Shown piece after piece: positions 44,667-54,238 of a DNA stretch of 64,000 nt. The stretch is from Allobosea robiniae (lineage in GTDB: Bacteria; Pseudomonadota; Alphaproteobacteria; Rhizobiales; Beijerinckiaceae): the NCBI RefSeq assembly GCF_900102525.1, contig NZ_FNBZ01000004.1, positions 310,001-374,000 on the forward strand, given 5' to 3'. Under the pieces are notes generated by a model. That model did no database searches. It was not told the origin of the DNA and was given only the letters and a program-made list of their open reading frames with translations. A program made the translations under genes and the position numbers. Positions within the stretch are counted from its first letter, which is position 1; each line of letters begins with the position of its first letter.

Positions 44667-45862
44667 GCGCCCCGGCCGCCCTCACTGAGCGGCCTTCCAC
44701 CTCGCATCCGACCGCGGATGCGGGCTTCGCCGTCTATGTGCATTGGCCGTTCTGCCTGGCCAAATGCCCCTATTGCGACTTCAACTCGCATGTGCGGCTG
44801 CAGCCGCCGGACCAGCAGCGCTACATCGCCGCCTTCCGTCGCGAGATCGCACATCGCGCCGCGCTGGTGCCCGGCCGCACGGTCTCCTCGATCTTCTTCG
44901 GCGGCGGCACGCCCTCGCTGATGGAAGGCCGCACGGTCGGCGCGATTCTCGATGCGATCGGCGAGCACTGGGCCGTCGATCCCAATTGCGAGGTCTCGCT
45001 GGAGGCCAACCCGACCAGCGTCGAGGCCGGGCGCTTCCGCGATTTCCGCGCGGCCGGCGTCAACCGCGTCTCGCTCGGCGTGCAGGCGCTTAACGATACC
45101 GATCTCAAGGCGCTGGGCCGGATGCATTCGGCCGAGGAAGCGCTGGCAGCCGTCGCGATCGCGCGGCAATATTTCGAGCGCTATTCCTTCGACCTGATCT
45201 ATGCCCGCTCACCCTTGCAGACGCCGGCCTTGTGGCGCGCCGAGCTGGAGCTGGCGATCAGCCATGCGGCCGAGCATCTCTCGCTCTACCAGCTCACCAT
45301 CGAGCCCGGCACCGCCTTCGAGCGGCTGTTCCGCGCCGGCAAGCTCGCCATCCCCGATCACGATGCGGGTGCGGCGCTCTACGAGACGACGCAGGAGATC
45401 ACCGCCAGGCACGGCCTGCCGGTCTACGAGATCTCGAACCACGCGCGGCCCGGCGCCGAATGCCGGCACAACCTGGTCTACTGGCACTATGGCGAATATG
45501 CCGGCATCGGCCCCGGCGCCCATGGCCGGTTGGTGACGGCTGAGGGCCGCATGGCGCATTCCACGGAGAAGCGGCCGGAAGTCTGGCTGGAACGCGTCGA
45601 AGCCGAGGGCCATGCGCTGGTCGAGAACGACCGGCTCAGCGAAGAGGCCCAGGGCGACGAATATCTGCTGATGGGCTTGCGCCTCGTCGAGGGCATCGAT
45701 CCCCAGGTGTTCAAGGCGCTGTCGGGTCGCGCGCTCAACGCCAGGCGCGTCGCCAGCCTGATCGAGCAGAAGCTGCTGATGGAACGCGCAGGCGGGCGGC
45801 TCGCGGCAACGCCTGATGGCGCGCTGCTGCTCGATGCGCTGGTGGCCGATCTGGCGGCTTGA
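44663..45862 (+). CDS. hemW: Radical SAM heme chaperone HemW
   Basis: A 399-residue radical SAM protein with the 4Fe-4S motif YVHWPFCLAKCPYCDFNSH (Cys31, Cys35, Cys38). Other HemW blocks: SIFFGGGTPSLM, VSLEANPTSV, RVSLGVQALND, HLSLYQLTIEPGTAF, YEISNHARPG and RHNLVYWHYGEYAGIGPGAH. It is a heme chaperone and not the coproporphyrinogen dehydrogenase HemN, since the extra N-terminal Cys of HemN (CxxxCxxCxC) is absent (CDF follows). The GTG at 44663 overlaps the rdgB stop; a TTG at 44645 is possible. Confidence 0.95.
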   Translation: MSAPAALTERPSTSHPTADAGFAVYVHWPFCLAKCPYCDFNSHVRLQPPDQQRYIAAFRREIAHRAALVPGRTVSSIFFGGGTPSLMEGRTVGAILDAIGEHWAVDPNCEVSLEANPTSVEAGRFRDFRAAGVNRVSLGVQALNDTDLKALGRMHSAEEALAAVAIARQYFERYSFDLIYARSPLQTPALWRAELELAISHAAEHLSLYQLTIEPGTAFERLFRAGKLAIPDHDAGAALYETTQEITARHGLPVYEISNHARPGAECRHNLVYWHYGEYAGIGPGAHGRLVTAEGRMAHSTEKRPEVWLERVEAEGHALVENDRLSEEAQGDEYLLMGLRLVEGIDPQVFKALSGRALNARRVASLIEQKLLMERAGGRLAATPDGALLLDALVADLAA

Positions 45863-45880
45863 ACTACGCGGAGCTTACAG

Positions 45881-45973
45881 CGTCATGCTCGCCCTCGTGG
45901 CGAGCATCCACGTCTTGAACACGATCTTCGACGAGTGAAGACGTGCATAGTCGGGACAAGCCCGACCATGACG
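45881..45973. repeat. Dispersed palindromic intergenic element, copy 2
   Basis: A 93-nt element between the convergent hemW and ugpC genes. It opens CGTCATGCTCGCCCTCGTGG and closes CGACCATGACG. The internal ATCCACGTCTTGAACACG and GAAGACGT blocks and the terminal TCGGGACAAGCCCGA hairpin correspond in order to the copy at 5812-5903. The right inner arm has diverged (GAAGACGTGCAT). It may act as a bidirectional terminator here. Confidence 0.85.
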
Positions 45974-45993
45974 AAGAGCGCGAAATAAATCGC

Positions 45994-47073
45994 TCAGCCC
46001 TTTCCCAACCGCGCCCCGGTCTTCGGATCGAAGATGTGGATCTTGTCGGGATCGACGGTGATCCAGAGCCGGCCTTCCTGCGCCGCGACCTCGCCCGTCG
46101 CCGCCTGCATCACGAAGGGCTGGCCGGCGAGCTTGCCGTGGAAGAGCTGGGTCGCACCGAGTTCCTCGATGAACTCGACGTCGAAGGGCAGCGAACCGGC
46201 CTGGCCTTCGGAGGCGATCTCGACATCCTCGGGGCGTAAGCCCACCTCGACCGGGGCCTGCGCCGCCAAATCCTCGCGCAGATCGCGCACCTCGATGATC
46301 GCGTCGCCGAGCGCGACGATGCCGGGGCCGTCGACCATGCCGGGCAGGATGTTCATCGGCGGCGAGCCGATGAAGGTCGCGACGAACTTGCTCGCCGGCT
46401 TGCGGTAGACCTCGGCGGGCAGGCCGATCTGCTCGACCTGGCCGGCATTCATCACCACAAGCTTGTCGGAGAGCGTCATCGCCTCGACCTGGTCATGCGT
46501 GACGTAGATCGCGGTGACGCCGAGCGCGCGCTGCAGCTTCTTGATCTCGACGCGCATCTGCACGCGCAGCTTGGCGTCGAGGTTCGAGAGCGGCTCGTCG
46601 AAGAGGAAGACCTGCGGCTTGCGCACGATGGCGCGGCCCATGGCGACGCGCTGGCGCTGGCCGCCGGAGAGCTGGCGCGGCCGGCGCTCGAGGAAGGGCT
46701 CGATCGCCAGGATGCGGGCGGCTTCCCGCACGCGCTTGTCGATCTCGTCCTTCGGCGTGCCGCGATTGCGCAGGCCATAGGCCATGTTGTCGTAGATGTT
46801 CATATGCGGGTAGAGCGCATAGTTCTGGAACACCATGGCGATGTCGCGGTCGGCCGGCTCGATCTCATTGACGACGCGGCTGCCGATCGACACCTCGCCC
46901 GACGAGATCGTCTCCAGTCCGGCGACCATGCGCAGCAGCGTGGACTTGCCGCAGCCGGAGGGGCCGACGAGCACGCAGAAGCCGCCGTCGGGGATGTCGA
47001 ACGAGACGCCCTTCACGGCCTCGACGCCGCCGGCATAGACCTTCTTGACGTTGGTGAGGGTGACCTGAGCCAT
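45994..47073 (-). CDS. ugpC: sn-Glycerol-3-phosphate ABC transporter ATP-binding protein
   Basis: A 359-residue MalK/UgpC-type ATPase. Walker A is GPSGCGKST, the Q-loop [10 protein letters not shown], the signature [17 protein letters not shown], Walker [17 protein letters not shown], switch [12 protein letters not shown]. The C-terminal TOBE domain ([20 protein letters not shown]) is present. It is 7 nt downstream of ugpE and ends the operon. Confidence 0.95.
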   Translation of the reverse strand: MAQVTLTNVKKVYAGGVEAVKGVSFDIPDGGFCVLVGPSGCGKSTLLRMVAGLETISSGEVSIGSRVVNEIEPADRDIAMVFQNYALYPHMNIYDNMAYGLRNRGTPKDEIDKRVREAARILAIEPFLERRPRQLSGGQRQRVAMGRAIVRKPQVFLFDEPLSNLDAKLRVQMRVEIKKLQRALGVTAIYVTHDQVEAMTLSDKLVVMNAGQVEQIGLPAEVYRKPASKFVATFIGSPPMNILPGMVDGPGIVALGDAIIEVRDLREDLAAQAPVEVGLRPEDVEIASEGQAGSLPFDVEFIEELGATQLFHGKLAGQPFVMQAATGEVAAQEGRLWITVDPDKIHIFDPKTGARLGKG

Positions 47074-47080
47074 TCGCGGG

Positions 47081-47929
47081 TTACTTCTCGGTTTCGACCA
47101 GGCCCTTCACGAAGAGCCTCTGCATGGCGATGACGACGAGGACGGGCGGCAGCATCGCCAGCATGGCGGTGGCCATGGCGAGCTGCCATTCCGTCAGAGC
47201 GTCGGCGGTGACGATCATCTTCTTGATGGCGATGACGATGGTCTGCATCGAGTCCTTCGTCGTCACCAAGAGCGGCCAGAGATACTGGTTCCAGCCATAG
47301 ATGAACTGGATCACGAAGAGCGCCGCGATCGTCGTCATCGAGAGCGGGAGCAGCGTATCCTTGAAGAACCTGAACGGGCCGGCGCCGTCGATCTTCGAGG
47401 CCTCAAGCAATTCGTCCGGGATCGTCATGAAGAACTGGCGAAAGAGCAGCGTGCCGGTCGCCGAGGCGATCAATGGGATGGCGAGGCCCTGATAGGTGTC
47501 GAGCATGTTGAGATCGGAGACGATCTTGAAGGTCGGGAAGATGCGGACCTCGACCGGGAGCATCAGCGTGATGAAGATGATCCAGAACGCCGCCATGCGG
47601 AACGGGAAGCGGTAATAGACCACCGCATAGGCCGAGAGCACGGAGATGAAGATCTTTCCGAGCGCGATCGCCATCGCCATGATGAAGGAGTTCAGCATCA
47701 TGTGGATCACCGGCTCGCGCGTCGTGCTCGACGTGCCCACGAACAGGATGCGGTTGTAGTTCTCCAGGAAATACGGGCCGGGATAGAGCGGCATCTGGCC
47801 GTTGATCACGGTCGCGGCGTCCCAGGTCGAGGCGACGAAGGTCAGCCAGACCGGGAAGGCGACGATCAGCACGCCGATCGTCAGGATGATATAGGCGATC
47901 AGGTCGCCCAGGCGGCGGTCCTCGACCAT
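47081..47929 (-). CDS. ugpE: sn-Glycerol-3-phosphate ABC transporter permease UgpE
   Basis: A 282-residue permease, the same length as E. coli UgpE (281). It begins [20 protein letters not shown], contains six TM helices, the conserved [20 protein letters not shown] loop, the EAA motif [20 protein letters not shown] and a terminal [12 protein letters not shown]. Its start shares one nucleotide with the stop of the creatininase gene (TGATG), so translation is coupled to that gene. Confidence 0.95.
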   Translation of the reverse strand: MVEDRRLGDLIAYIILTIGVLIVAFPVWLTFVASTWDAATVINGQMPLYPGPYFLENYNRILFVGTSSTTREPVIHMMLNSFIMAMAIALGKIFISVLSAYAVVYYRFPFRMAAFWIIFITLMLPVEVRIFPTFKIVSDLNMLDTYQGLAIPLIASATGTLLFRQFFMTIPDELLEASKIDGAGPFRFFKDTLLPLSMTTIAALFVIQFIYGWNQYLWPLLVTTKDSMQTIVIAIKKMIVTADALTEWQLAMATAMLAMLPPVLVVIAMQRLFVKGLVETEK

Positions 47930-48678
47930 CAGGTGGCCCTCTCCATCGCGCGCAGCAGATCGGCCAGCGCATCGGCGCAGGCATCGAGACAGGCCTGGCC
48001 CTTCTGCGGCGTGGCGCGGCGGGCATCGCCGACGACGCCGGTCTCGGTCATCTCCCGGAAGGAGCGGTGGCGCGAAACGACCTGCCGGCGGGGCGCACGG
48101 TCCAGCGCGCCGAAGGCTTCGGACAGGCGCGGCTCGCGCACCGAGCCCGGCGCCAGCACCATCATCATAGAGGTCTCGACCTCGCAGGCATGCTGGACGC
48201 CCTTCTGATCCTCCAGGAGAGGGCCGAGCGCCGCCTCCGCCAGCATGAAATAGGTGGTCGCCTCGACATGCAGCCGGGTCTCGCGGGCGAAATCGGGCAG
48301 GAAGGCGGTGAGCGCGGCGATGTTGCCGCCATGGCCGTTGACGATCAGCACACGGTGGAAGCCGTGGCGCTCGATGCTCTTGAGGAAAGACAGCAGCACG
48401 GCGCGATAGGTCGGGATGTCGAAGGTAAAGGTGCCGCCGAAGGCCATGTGGTGCTCGGCCATGCCGCACCAGAGCGTCGGCGCCACGACGACGTCGACAT
48501 CGTCGGCCCGCTCGGCCGCAGCCTTGCAGACGCCGCCGCACAGGATGGTGTCGACGCCGACGGGCAGATGTGGGCCGTGCTGCTCGATCGAGGCGACGGG
48601 AAGGACGACGATCGCGTCCGCCGCCGCCTTGACCCGCAGCTCCTCGGCGGTCAGGTCCTGCCAGAGTACGGAGGCCAT
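47929..48678 (-). CDS. Creatininase-family amidohydrolase embedded in the ugp operon
   Basis: A 249-residue creatininase-family protein. The first metal-binding block is LPVASIEQHGPHLPVGVDTI (Glu, His and Asp ligands), followed by HHMAFGGTFTFDIPTYRAVL, HGFHRVLIVNGHGGNIAAL and KGVQHACEVETSMMMVLAPG with the Glu ligand. Members include creatinine amidohydrolase, mycofactocin MftE and the formamidopyrimidine hydrolases (ArfB). No creatine pathway gene is nearby. The gene overlaps both neighbours by one nucleotide (TGATG), lying between ugpA and ugpE, an order I do not know from classical ugp operons. Substrate unknown. Confidence 0.92.
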   Translation of the reverse strand: MASVLWQDLTAEELRVKAAADAIVVLPVASIEQHGPHLPVGVDTILCGGVCKAAAERADDVDVVVAPTLWCGMAEHHMAFGGTFTFDIPTYRAVLLSFLKSIERHGFHRVLIVNGHGGNIAALTAFLPDFARETRLHVEATTYFMLAEAALGPLLEDQKGVQHACEVETSMMMVLAPGSVREPRLSEAFGALDRAPRRQVVSRHRSFREMTETGVVGDARRATPQKGQACLDACADALADLLRAMERAT

Positions 48679-49559
48679 CAGTAGCTCACCTTGCGCTCGA
48701 TGAAGCGGAACTGCACCGCGGTCAGTCCGATCACCATGATCAGCAGCAGCACCGATTGCGCCGCCGAACCGCCGAGATTGGAGCCGCCCTTGCCGTCGGA
48801 GAAGACCTTGTAGACCAGCGTCTCGGTCGCGCCCGAGGGGCCGCCCCCGGTCACCGTGTCGATGATGCCGAAGGTGTCGAAGAAGACGTAGACGATGTTG
48901 ACGACGAGCAGGAAGAAGGTCGTCGGCGAGAGCAGCGGGAAGACGATGGTCCAGAACCGGCGCATCGGCCGGGCGCCGTCGATCACCGCCGCCTCGATCA
49001 CGCTCTTGGGGATCGATTGCAGACCGGCGAGGAAGAACAGGAAATTGTAGCTGATCTGCTTCCAGGTCGCGGCGAGGATGACCAGCAGCATGGCGTGGTT
49101 GCCGTTGAGACGCGGATTCCACGGGATACCCAGCGATTGCAGGCCACGCGCGAGCATGCCGAGCGAGGGATCGAACATGAACAGCCAGAGCACGCCGGCG
49201 ATGGCGGGGGCCACCGCATAGGGCCAGATCAGCAGGGTCTTGTAGATCTCGGCACCGCGGATCTGGCGGTCCGCCATCACGGCGAAGAGCAGCGCGATCG
49301 AGAGCGAGAGAACGCAGACGAAAGTGGAAAAGATGGCGGTGTTGATGAAGGCCTTGAGATAGCCGGGATCGGCAAAGAGCGCCTGGTAATTCTCGAACCA
49401 GACGAACTGCGTCGAGATGCCGAAGGCATCCTCGAGCAGGAAGCTCTGCCAGACCGCCTGGCTCGCCGGCCAGTAGAAGAACACGATGGTGATCGCGAGC
49501 TGCGGCAGAAGCAGCAGGAAGGGGATCGTCAGCCCCTTGAAATATGCGTTCTTCTGCAT
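48678..49559 (-). CDS. ugpA: sn-Glycerol-3-phosphate ABC transporter permease UgpA
   Basis: A 293-residue permease with six TM helices; E. coli UgpA is 295 residues. It has [57 protein letters not shown], the EAA-loop [20 protein letters not shown] and [17 protein letters not shown]. Close agreement with UgpA is seen across its length. It begins 75 nt after the ugpB stop and its stop overlaps the creatininase start (TGATG). Confidence 0.96.
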   Translation of the reverse strand: MQKNAYFKGLTIPFLLLLPQLAITIVFFYWPASQAVWQSFLLEDAFGISTQFVWFENYQALFADPGYLKAFINTAIFSTFVCVLSLSIALLFAVMADRQIRGAEIYKTLLIWPYAVAPAIAGVLWLFMFDPSLGMLARGLQSLGIPWNPRLNGNHAMLLVILAATWKQISYNFLFFLAGLQSIPKSVIEAAVIDGARPMRRFWTIVFPLLSPTTFFLLVVNIVYVFFDTFGIIDTVTGGGPSGATETLVYKVFSDGKGGSNLGGSAAQSVLLLIMVIGLTAVQFRFIERKVSY

Positions 49560-49634
49560 CGGCTTCCTTGGAACGAGACGGCCATCCCGGGCGCAATTGC
49601 CCGGGATGGCCTCAGCTATGCAAGAGCGAAACGC

Positions 49635-50960
49635 TCAGCGGGCCGCAGTGCGCTCGAACTGGCGCAGCATCTGGTTGCCGCGATCGACCGCCGCATCCAG
49701 CGCCGCCTGCGGCGACTTCTGGCCGTTCAGCGCCGCCTCCAACTCCTCCGACCAGATGTCGCGGATCTGGACGAGGCTGCCGTAGCGCAGGCCCTTCGAG
49801 TTGTCGGTCGGGGCCTTGTTGGTCAGCTCGAGGATCGGGGTCTCGAGATAGGGCTTGTCCTTGTAGAAGCCGGACGCCTTGACCTTCTCATAGGCTGCCT
49901 TGGTGATCGGCAGGTAGCCCGACTCGGTATGCAGCTTCACCTGGCGGTCGACATTCGAGAGGAAGGTGAAGAACTTGGCAACGCCCTTGTATTCGTTCGC
50001 CTTCTTGCCGCCCATCACCCAGAGCGAAGCGCCGCCGATGATCGAGTTCTGCGGAGCGCCCTGCACGTCGGCATAGTACGGCATCGCGGCGTTGGCCCAG
50101 TCGAACTTGGCGTTCGCCTTGACGTTTCCGAAGAAACCCGAGGAGGTCAGGAAGATCGGGCATTCGCCCGAGGTGAAGCGGCCTTCGCCATTATTGGTGC
50201 GGCCGGAATAGTCATAGGTCTTGTCCTTCTGCAGCTCGACCAGGTTGGTCCAGTGCTTCAGGAAGGCCGGGCTCTTGTTGAAGTTCAGCACGGCGTCGGC
50301 GCCGGCCATGCCGTTGACCTTGGTCGAGAGCGCGATGTTGTGCCAGGCCCCGAACTGCTCGATATTGGCCCAGGGCGCCCAGGCGTTCGAGACGCCGCAT
50401 TTGTCATAGCCGGCGGCCTTCAGCTTCTTGGCGGCCTCGAAGGTCTCGGGCCAGGTCTTCGGCGGCTTCTCGGGGTCGAGGCCCGCCTTCTTGAAGGCGT
50501 CCTTGTTGTACCACATCACCATCGACGAGGAGTTGAACGGCATCGAGAGCATCTCGCCCTTGGCCGTCGAATAATAGCCGCTGATCGCCGGCAGATAGGC
50601 CGCCGGATCGAATTTCTCGCCGGCTTCCTTCATCATCTCGTGGACCGGCTTGATCGCGCCCTTGGCCGACATCATCGTGCCGGTGCCGACCTCGAAGACC
50701 TGCAGGATGTGCGGCGCCTGGCCGGCGCGGAAGGCGGCGATGCCGGCGTTCAGCGTGTCGGGATAGGAGCCCTTGTAGACCGGAACGACCTTGTAGTCCT
50801 TCTGCGAGGCGTTGAAATCCTCGGAGAGCTTGACGACGACGTCGTTATTGGCGCCGGTCAGCGCGTGCCACCACTGGATCTCGGTCTGCGCGAGGGCAGG
50901 CGAGGCGCCGGCCAGCGCAAAGGCCGCGACCGACATCAGGATGCGCGATTTGATGCTCAT
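49635..50960 (-). CDS. ugpB: sn-Glycerol-3-phosphate-binding periplasmic protein UgpB
   Basis: A 441-residue binding protein with a signal peptide ending ASPALAQ. It matches E. coli UgpB nearly throughout: TEIQWWHALTGANND, YKVVPVYKGSYPDTLNAGIA, AFRAGQAPHILQVFEVGTGT, YNKDAFKKAGLDPEKPPKTW, APQNSIIGGASLWVMGGKKA and SGYLPITKAAYEKV. It binds glycerol-3-phosphate and glycerophosphodiesters for ugpAEC. It is the first gene of the operon; the 228-nt gap to the divergent FAH-family gene holds the promoter. Canonical ugpQ is absent. Confidence 0.97.
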   Translation of the reverse strand: MSIKSRILMSVAAFALAGASPALAQTEIQWWHALTGANNDVVVKLSEDFNASQKDYKVVPVYKGSYPDTLNAGIAAFRAGQAPHILQVFEVGTGTMMSAKGAIKPVHEMMKEAGEKFDPAAYLPAISGYYSTAKGEMLSMPFNSSSMVMWYNKDAFKKAGLDPEKPPKTWPETFEAAKKLKAAGYDKCGVSNAWAPWANIEQFGAWHNIALSTKVNGMAGADAVLNFNKSPAFLKHWTNLVELQKDKTYDYSGRTNNGEGRFTSGECPIFLTSSGFFGNVKANAKFDWANAAMPYYADVQGAPQNSIIGGASLWVMGGKKANEYKGVAKFFTFLSNVDRQVKLHTESGYLPITKAAYEKVKASGFYKDKPYLETPILELTNKAPTDNSKGLRYGSLVQIRDIWSEELEAALNGQKSPQAALDAAVDRGNQMLRQFERTAAR

Positions 50961-51188
50961 GGAATGTCTCCCTTCCGCGGGCGGGCGCCGCCGCGGTTCT
51001 TGTCGTTGGTGCGCAAGCTAGCATGAAGCGCAGGCGACATTTCAATGACAAATCGATGACGACCAGCGCAATCAGCCTATGGTCTGGGTCGGAGGTCCGG
51101 CATCGACCGTGACGGCCTCTCGCTTGCACATTCCGGCAGAACCGGCTGATCTGCGCTCCCCGATCCGAATCCGCCTGTGGATGCCACC

Positions 51189-52367
51189 ATGCCCAGCCTC
51201 GACCTTGCCGTGACCACGACCCTGCCCGCGGATGCCGAGGCCGCCGCGCTCGCGGGCCGCGTCTGGCGTCCCGATCTCGGCGGGCCCGCCGTGGTGACGC
51301 TGCGCGGCGGGCAGGTGATCGATGTCACCCAGAGCTTCGCGACCAGCCGCGACCTCTGCGAGAACGCCGATCCGGCGGCGGCGTTGCGCGCGGCGCAAGG
51401 CGAGGCGATCGGTTCGCTCACCGACATCCTCGCCAACACGCCTGTGGACGGCCGCGACCCGACGCGGCCCTGGCTGCTCTCGCCGCTCGACCTGCAGGCG
51501 GTGAAGGCGGCCGGCGTCACCTTCGCGGTCTCGATGCTGGAGCGCGTGATCGAGGAGAAGGCGCGCGGCAACCCGGCCGCCGCAGCGACGATCCGCGAGG
51601 AGATCGGCAAGCTCATCGGCGACGATCTCTCGAAGCTCAAGCCCGGCTCGCCCGAGGCGATGCATCTCAAGGACGTCCTGATCAAGCAGGGCGCCTGGAG
51701 CCAATATCTCGAGGTCGGCATCGGGCCGGATGCCGAGATCTTCACCAAGGCGCCGCCGATGTCGACGGTCGGCACCGGCGCTGACGCCGGCCTGCATCCG
51801 GCCTCGAGCTGGAACAACCCCGAGCCGGAGATCGTGCTGATCGTCGCCTCGGATGGGCGGATCGTCGGCGCCACGCTCGGCAACGACGTCAACCTGCGCG
51901 ATGTCGAGGGCCGCTCGGCCCTGCTGCTCGGCAAGGCCAAGGACAACAACGCCGCCGCGGCGGTCGGCCCCTTCATCCGCCTGTTCGATGCCGGTTTCAC
52001 GCTCGACCATGTCCGCCGGACGACGGTGACGCTGACGGTCGAGGGGCAGGACGGCTTCCGGCTAGAGGGCTCCTCCTCGATCGCGAAGATCAGCCGCGAC
52101 CCCGCCGATCTCGCGGCCCAGATGATCGGCCCGCATCATCAATATCCGGACGGGGCGGCGCTCTATCTCGGCACCATGTTCGCGCCGATTAAGGATCGCG
52201 ATGCGCCCGGCGGCGGCTTCACCCATAAATACGGGGACATCGTCACCATCGCCGCACCCGAGCTCGGCAGCCTGGTCAACCGGATGAAGCGCACCGATGA
52301 ATGCGCACCCTGGACCTATGGCGCCTCGCATCTGATGCGTTACCTGGCTGGGCGCGGACTGCTCTGA
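51189..52367 (+). CDS. Fumarylacetoacetate hydrolase (FAH) family protein
   Basis: A 392-residue enzyme. The N-terminal about 170 residues are variable and the C-terminal half is the FAH fold: NNPEPEIVLIVASDGRIVGA, TLGNDVNLRDVEGRSALLLG (divalent-metal site with Glu/Asp), KAKDNNAAAAVGPFIRLFD and FAPIKDRDAPGGGFTHKYGD. FAH-family enzymes hydrolyse or dehydrate 2-keto acids; 2-keto-3-deoxy-sugar acid dehydratases are among them and would fit a sugar-related context. The ATG at 51189 is preferred over a GTG at 51177. It is divergent from ugpB. Confidence 0.88.
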   Translation: MPSLDLAVTTTLPADAEAAALAGRVWRPDLGGPAVVTLRGGQVIDVTQSFATSRDLCENADPAAALRAAQGEAIGSLTDILANTPVDGRDPTRPWLLSPLDLQAVKAAGVTFAVSMLERVIEEKARGNPAAAATIREEIGKLIGDDLSKLKPGSPEAMHLKDVLIKQGAWSQYLEVGIGPDAEIFTKAPPMSTVGTGADAGLHPASSWNNPEPEIVLIVASDGRIVGATLGNDVNLRDVEGRSALLLGKAKDNNAAAAVGPFIRLFDAGFTLDHVRRTTVTLTVEGQDGFRLEGSSSIAKISRDPADLAAQMIGPHHQYPDGAALYLGTMFAPIKDRDAPGGGFTHKYGDIVTIAAPELGSLVNRMKRTDECAPWTYGASHLMRYLAGRGLL

Positions 52368-52388
52368 CCCGGCACCGGAACGGGCGAA

Positions 52389-52457
52389 CTGACAGAAAGG
52401 CAGCAGCGAAACCGCGGGTTCTTACCGAAATTCGGCGAGAACCTGCCTTTCCGTCAG
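52389..52457 (+). promoter_or_regulatory. Structured leader / stem-loop upstream of membrane protein gene
   Basis: CTGACAGAAAGGCAG (52389-52403) pairs with CTGCCTTTCCGTCAG (52443-52457) with one mismatch. Inside is a second stem: GGTTCT (52417-52422) with AGAACC (52438-52443) and CCGAA/TTCGG around one A (52425-52435). A TTTTTT run follows at 52470-52475, and CTGCC/GGCAG (52443-52447 with 52457-52461) could form an alternative local hairpin in front of it. This may be a terminator of the FAH gene, an attenuator for the downstream gene, or both. Confidence 0.5.
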
Positions 52458-52510
52458 GCAGCTGGTAAGTTTTTTCTGCCACAGAGCGGGCTGGACCAGG
52501 AGGGTTCGGC

Positions 52511-54232
52511 GTGGCGATGAGCGAAATCGGGACAGAAAACTCCCAAGTCGACGGCAAGGATTTCATCGGCAAGGGAGCAGCGACGCGCTTGGCCGGCTCG
52601 CCCCTCGCCTGGATCGTGGCTTTCGCCGCATTGGCCGTCGCGGCGCTGATCCTGCCGCTGCGCCTGCCGCTCGGGCCCAATGCCTGGGATACGGTGGTCT
52701 ATCTCGACGCGATCCAGCGCATCGGCCTCGGCCAGGTCCCGACCATCGATTTCTTCGCGCCGATCGGTCCGCTCGGCTTCTATTTTGCCGCCGGGCTCGA
52801 CGCCGTTTTCCCCGATGCGCAGCCGATGCTGCTGATCAACTGGGCGTTGCTGCCGATCATGCTGCCGGTGCTGGCGCTGCTCGCCGGCGAGGTCGCCCGG
52901 CGCTCCCGCCCGCAGGCTTTGGCGCTGGTGCTGCCCTTCCTGCTGTTCGCGGCGCTGCCGATCAACCTGCACGGGCTCTACCCCTCGCCCGGCTTCGACG
53001 GGTACGGCTTCTACAACCGCCATGTCGCCTTGCAGCTCTACTTGCTGATCGCGACCCTATTGTTCGTGCCGCGGCGCAGCTTGCAGATCGCGCTCGTGGC
53101 CGTGCTGATGCTGACGCTCTTCCTGACGAAGGTCACGGGCGCCGTCTCCGGCACGCTCCTCGTCGGCTACGCCACACTGAGCGGCCGGATGCGCTTCCGC
53201 GATGCGACCATCGCCGCCGGGCTCGTCATCCTCGCACTGGGCGTGCTGGAACTCGCGACCGGGCTCAGCTCCGCCTACATCATCGATATCCTGACCCTTC
53301 TCGGCCTCAACACCGGTACGCTGCTGCCGCGCTTCCTGACCGTGGCCTCGGTCAAGTTCAACGTGATCGGCCCGTCGCTGGTCCTGCTCGCCGTGCTCGC
53401 CTACGCCTCCTGGCGCGACGGTTTGCCGGCGACGCTGGCCGGCTGGCGGGCGCTCGCGGATGCGCCGATCGGCTGGTTCGCAGCAGGCCTGTTCGCGCTT
53501 GCCCTGTTCGAGACGCAAAATACCGGCTCGCTCGAATTCATCGGCCTGTGGCCGATCCTCCTGCCGCTCATCCTCGACTGGTGGGAGCGGCGCAACGACC
53601 GCATGCGGCCGGTGGTCCTCGTACTGACGCTCGCTGTCTCGCTGCCGAGCGCCGTCATCTGCATGGAGCGCGGGATGCGCGCGGTGATGGGCGGGGCGAC
53701 CTATGTCGCACTCGACGTGCCCGATCTCGGGCCGCTCGGCCGGATCAGCGTGAAGCCGGACATCGCCGCACGCGCCGCCGCGATGCTCGACCACTACGCG
53801 ACGCAGCCCGAAGGCTATCGCGACCTGATCCGGCGCGACATCCTGCCGTCCTACATCCTCTATTCGGAGATCGACTACCAGGCGACCTGGATGCTCGAGA
53901 TCCAGCAGGCGGTGACCGCGATCAAGGCCTGGGAAGCCGCCAACAAGCGCGAGCTCAACGGCTTCTTCACCTTCGATTTCGTCGATCCGCTGAACTATCT
54001 GCTGCAGCGCATGCCGCCGCGCGTCGTGCCGGTCGGAGTCGATCCCGGCCGCAGCACGCCGGACCTGCAGCCGGGCACCATCGAGGCGCTCAGGCAGACC
54101 GACGCGATGCTGATGCCGAAATGCCCGGTGACGACGCCGCGCGAGATGATCCGCAGCCATTTCGCCGCAGCGCTCGAAGGGCGCGAGCGGATCGCGCTCG
54201 CGCCCTGCTGGGACATGTATTTGCGGAAGTGA
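52511..54232 (+). CDS. Polytopic membrane protein of unknown function, glycosyltransferase-C-like topology
   Basis: A 573-residue protein. After a hydrophilic N-terminus, roughly ten TM helices fill residues about 33-400, with the first periplasmic loop LPLGPNAWDTVVYLDAIQRI and YPSPGFDGYGFYNRHVALQL, then a soluble C-terminal domain of about 170 residues (LYSEIDYQATWMLEIQQAVT, FTFDFVDPLNYLLQRMPPRV, APCWDMYLRK). The acidic first loop and TM layout resemble GT-C glycosyltransferases, but I see no convincing catalytic motif, so the function is open. The GTG at 52511 follows AGGAGG at the proper distance; an in-frame ATG lies at 52517. A structured leader precedes it. Confidence 0.75.
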   Translation: MAMSEIGTENSQVDGKDFIGKGAATRLAGSPLAWIVAFAALAVAALILPLRLPLGPNAWDTVVYLDAIQRIGLGQVPTIDFFAPIGPLGFYFAAGLDAVFPDAQPMLLINWALLPIMLPVLALLAGEVARRSRPQALALVLPFLLFAALPINLHGLYPSPGFDGYGFYNRHVALQLYLLIATLLFVPRRSLQIALVAVLMLTLFLTKVTGAVSGTLLVGYATLSGRMRFRDATIAAGLVILALGVLELATGLSSAYIIDILTLLGLNTGTLLPRFLTVASVKFNVIGPSLVLLAVLAYASWRDGLPATLAGWRALADAPIGWFAAGLFALALFETQNTGSLEFIGLWPILLPLILDWWERRNDRMRPVVLVLTLAVSLPSAVICMERGMRAVMGGATYVALDVPDLGPLGRISVKPDIAARAAAMLDHYATQPEGYRDLIRRDILPSYILYSEIDYQATWMLEIQQAVTAIKAWEAANKRELNGFFTFDFVDPLNYLLQRMPPRVVPVGVDPGRSTPDLQPGTIEALRQTDAMLMPKCPVTTPREMIRSHFAAALEGRERIALAPCWDMYLRK

Positions 54233-54238
54233 CCGGGA

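Noticed and set aside
47929..48678. Creatinine degradation pathway
   Set aside because: Only the creatininase fold is present; no creatinase, sarcosine oxidase or hydantoinase gene is nearby.
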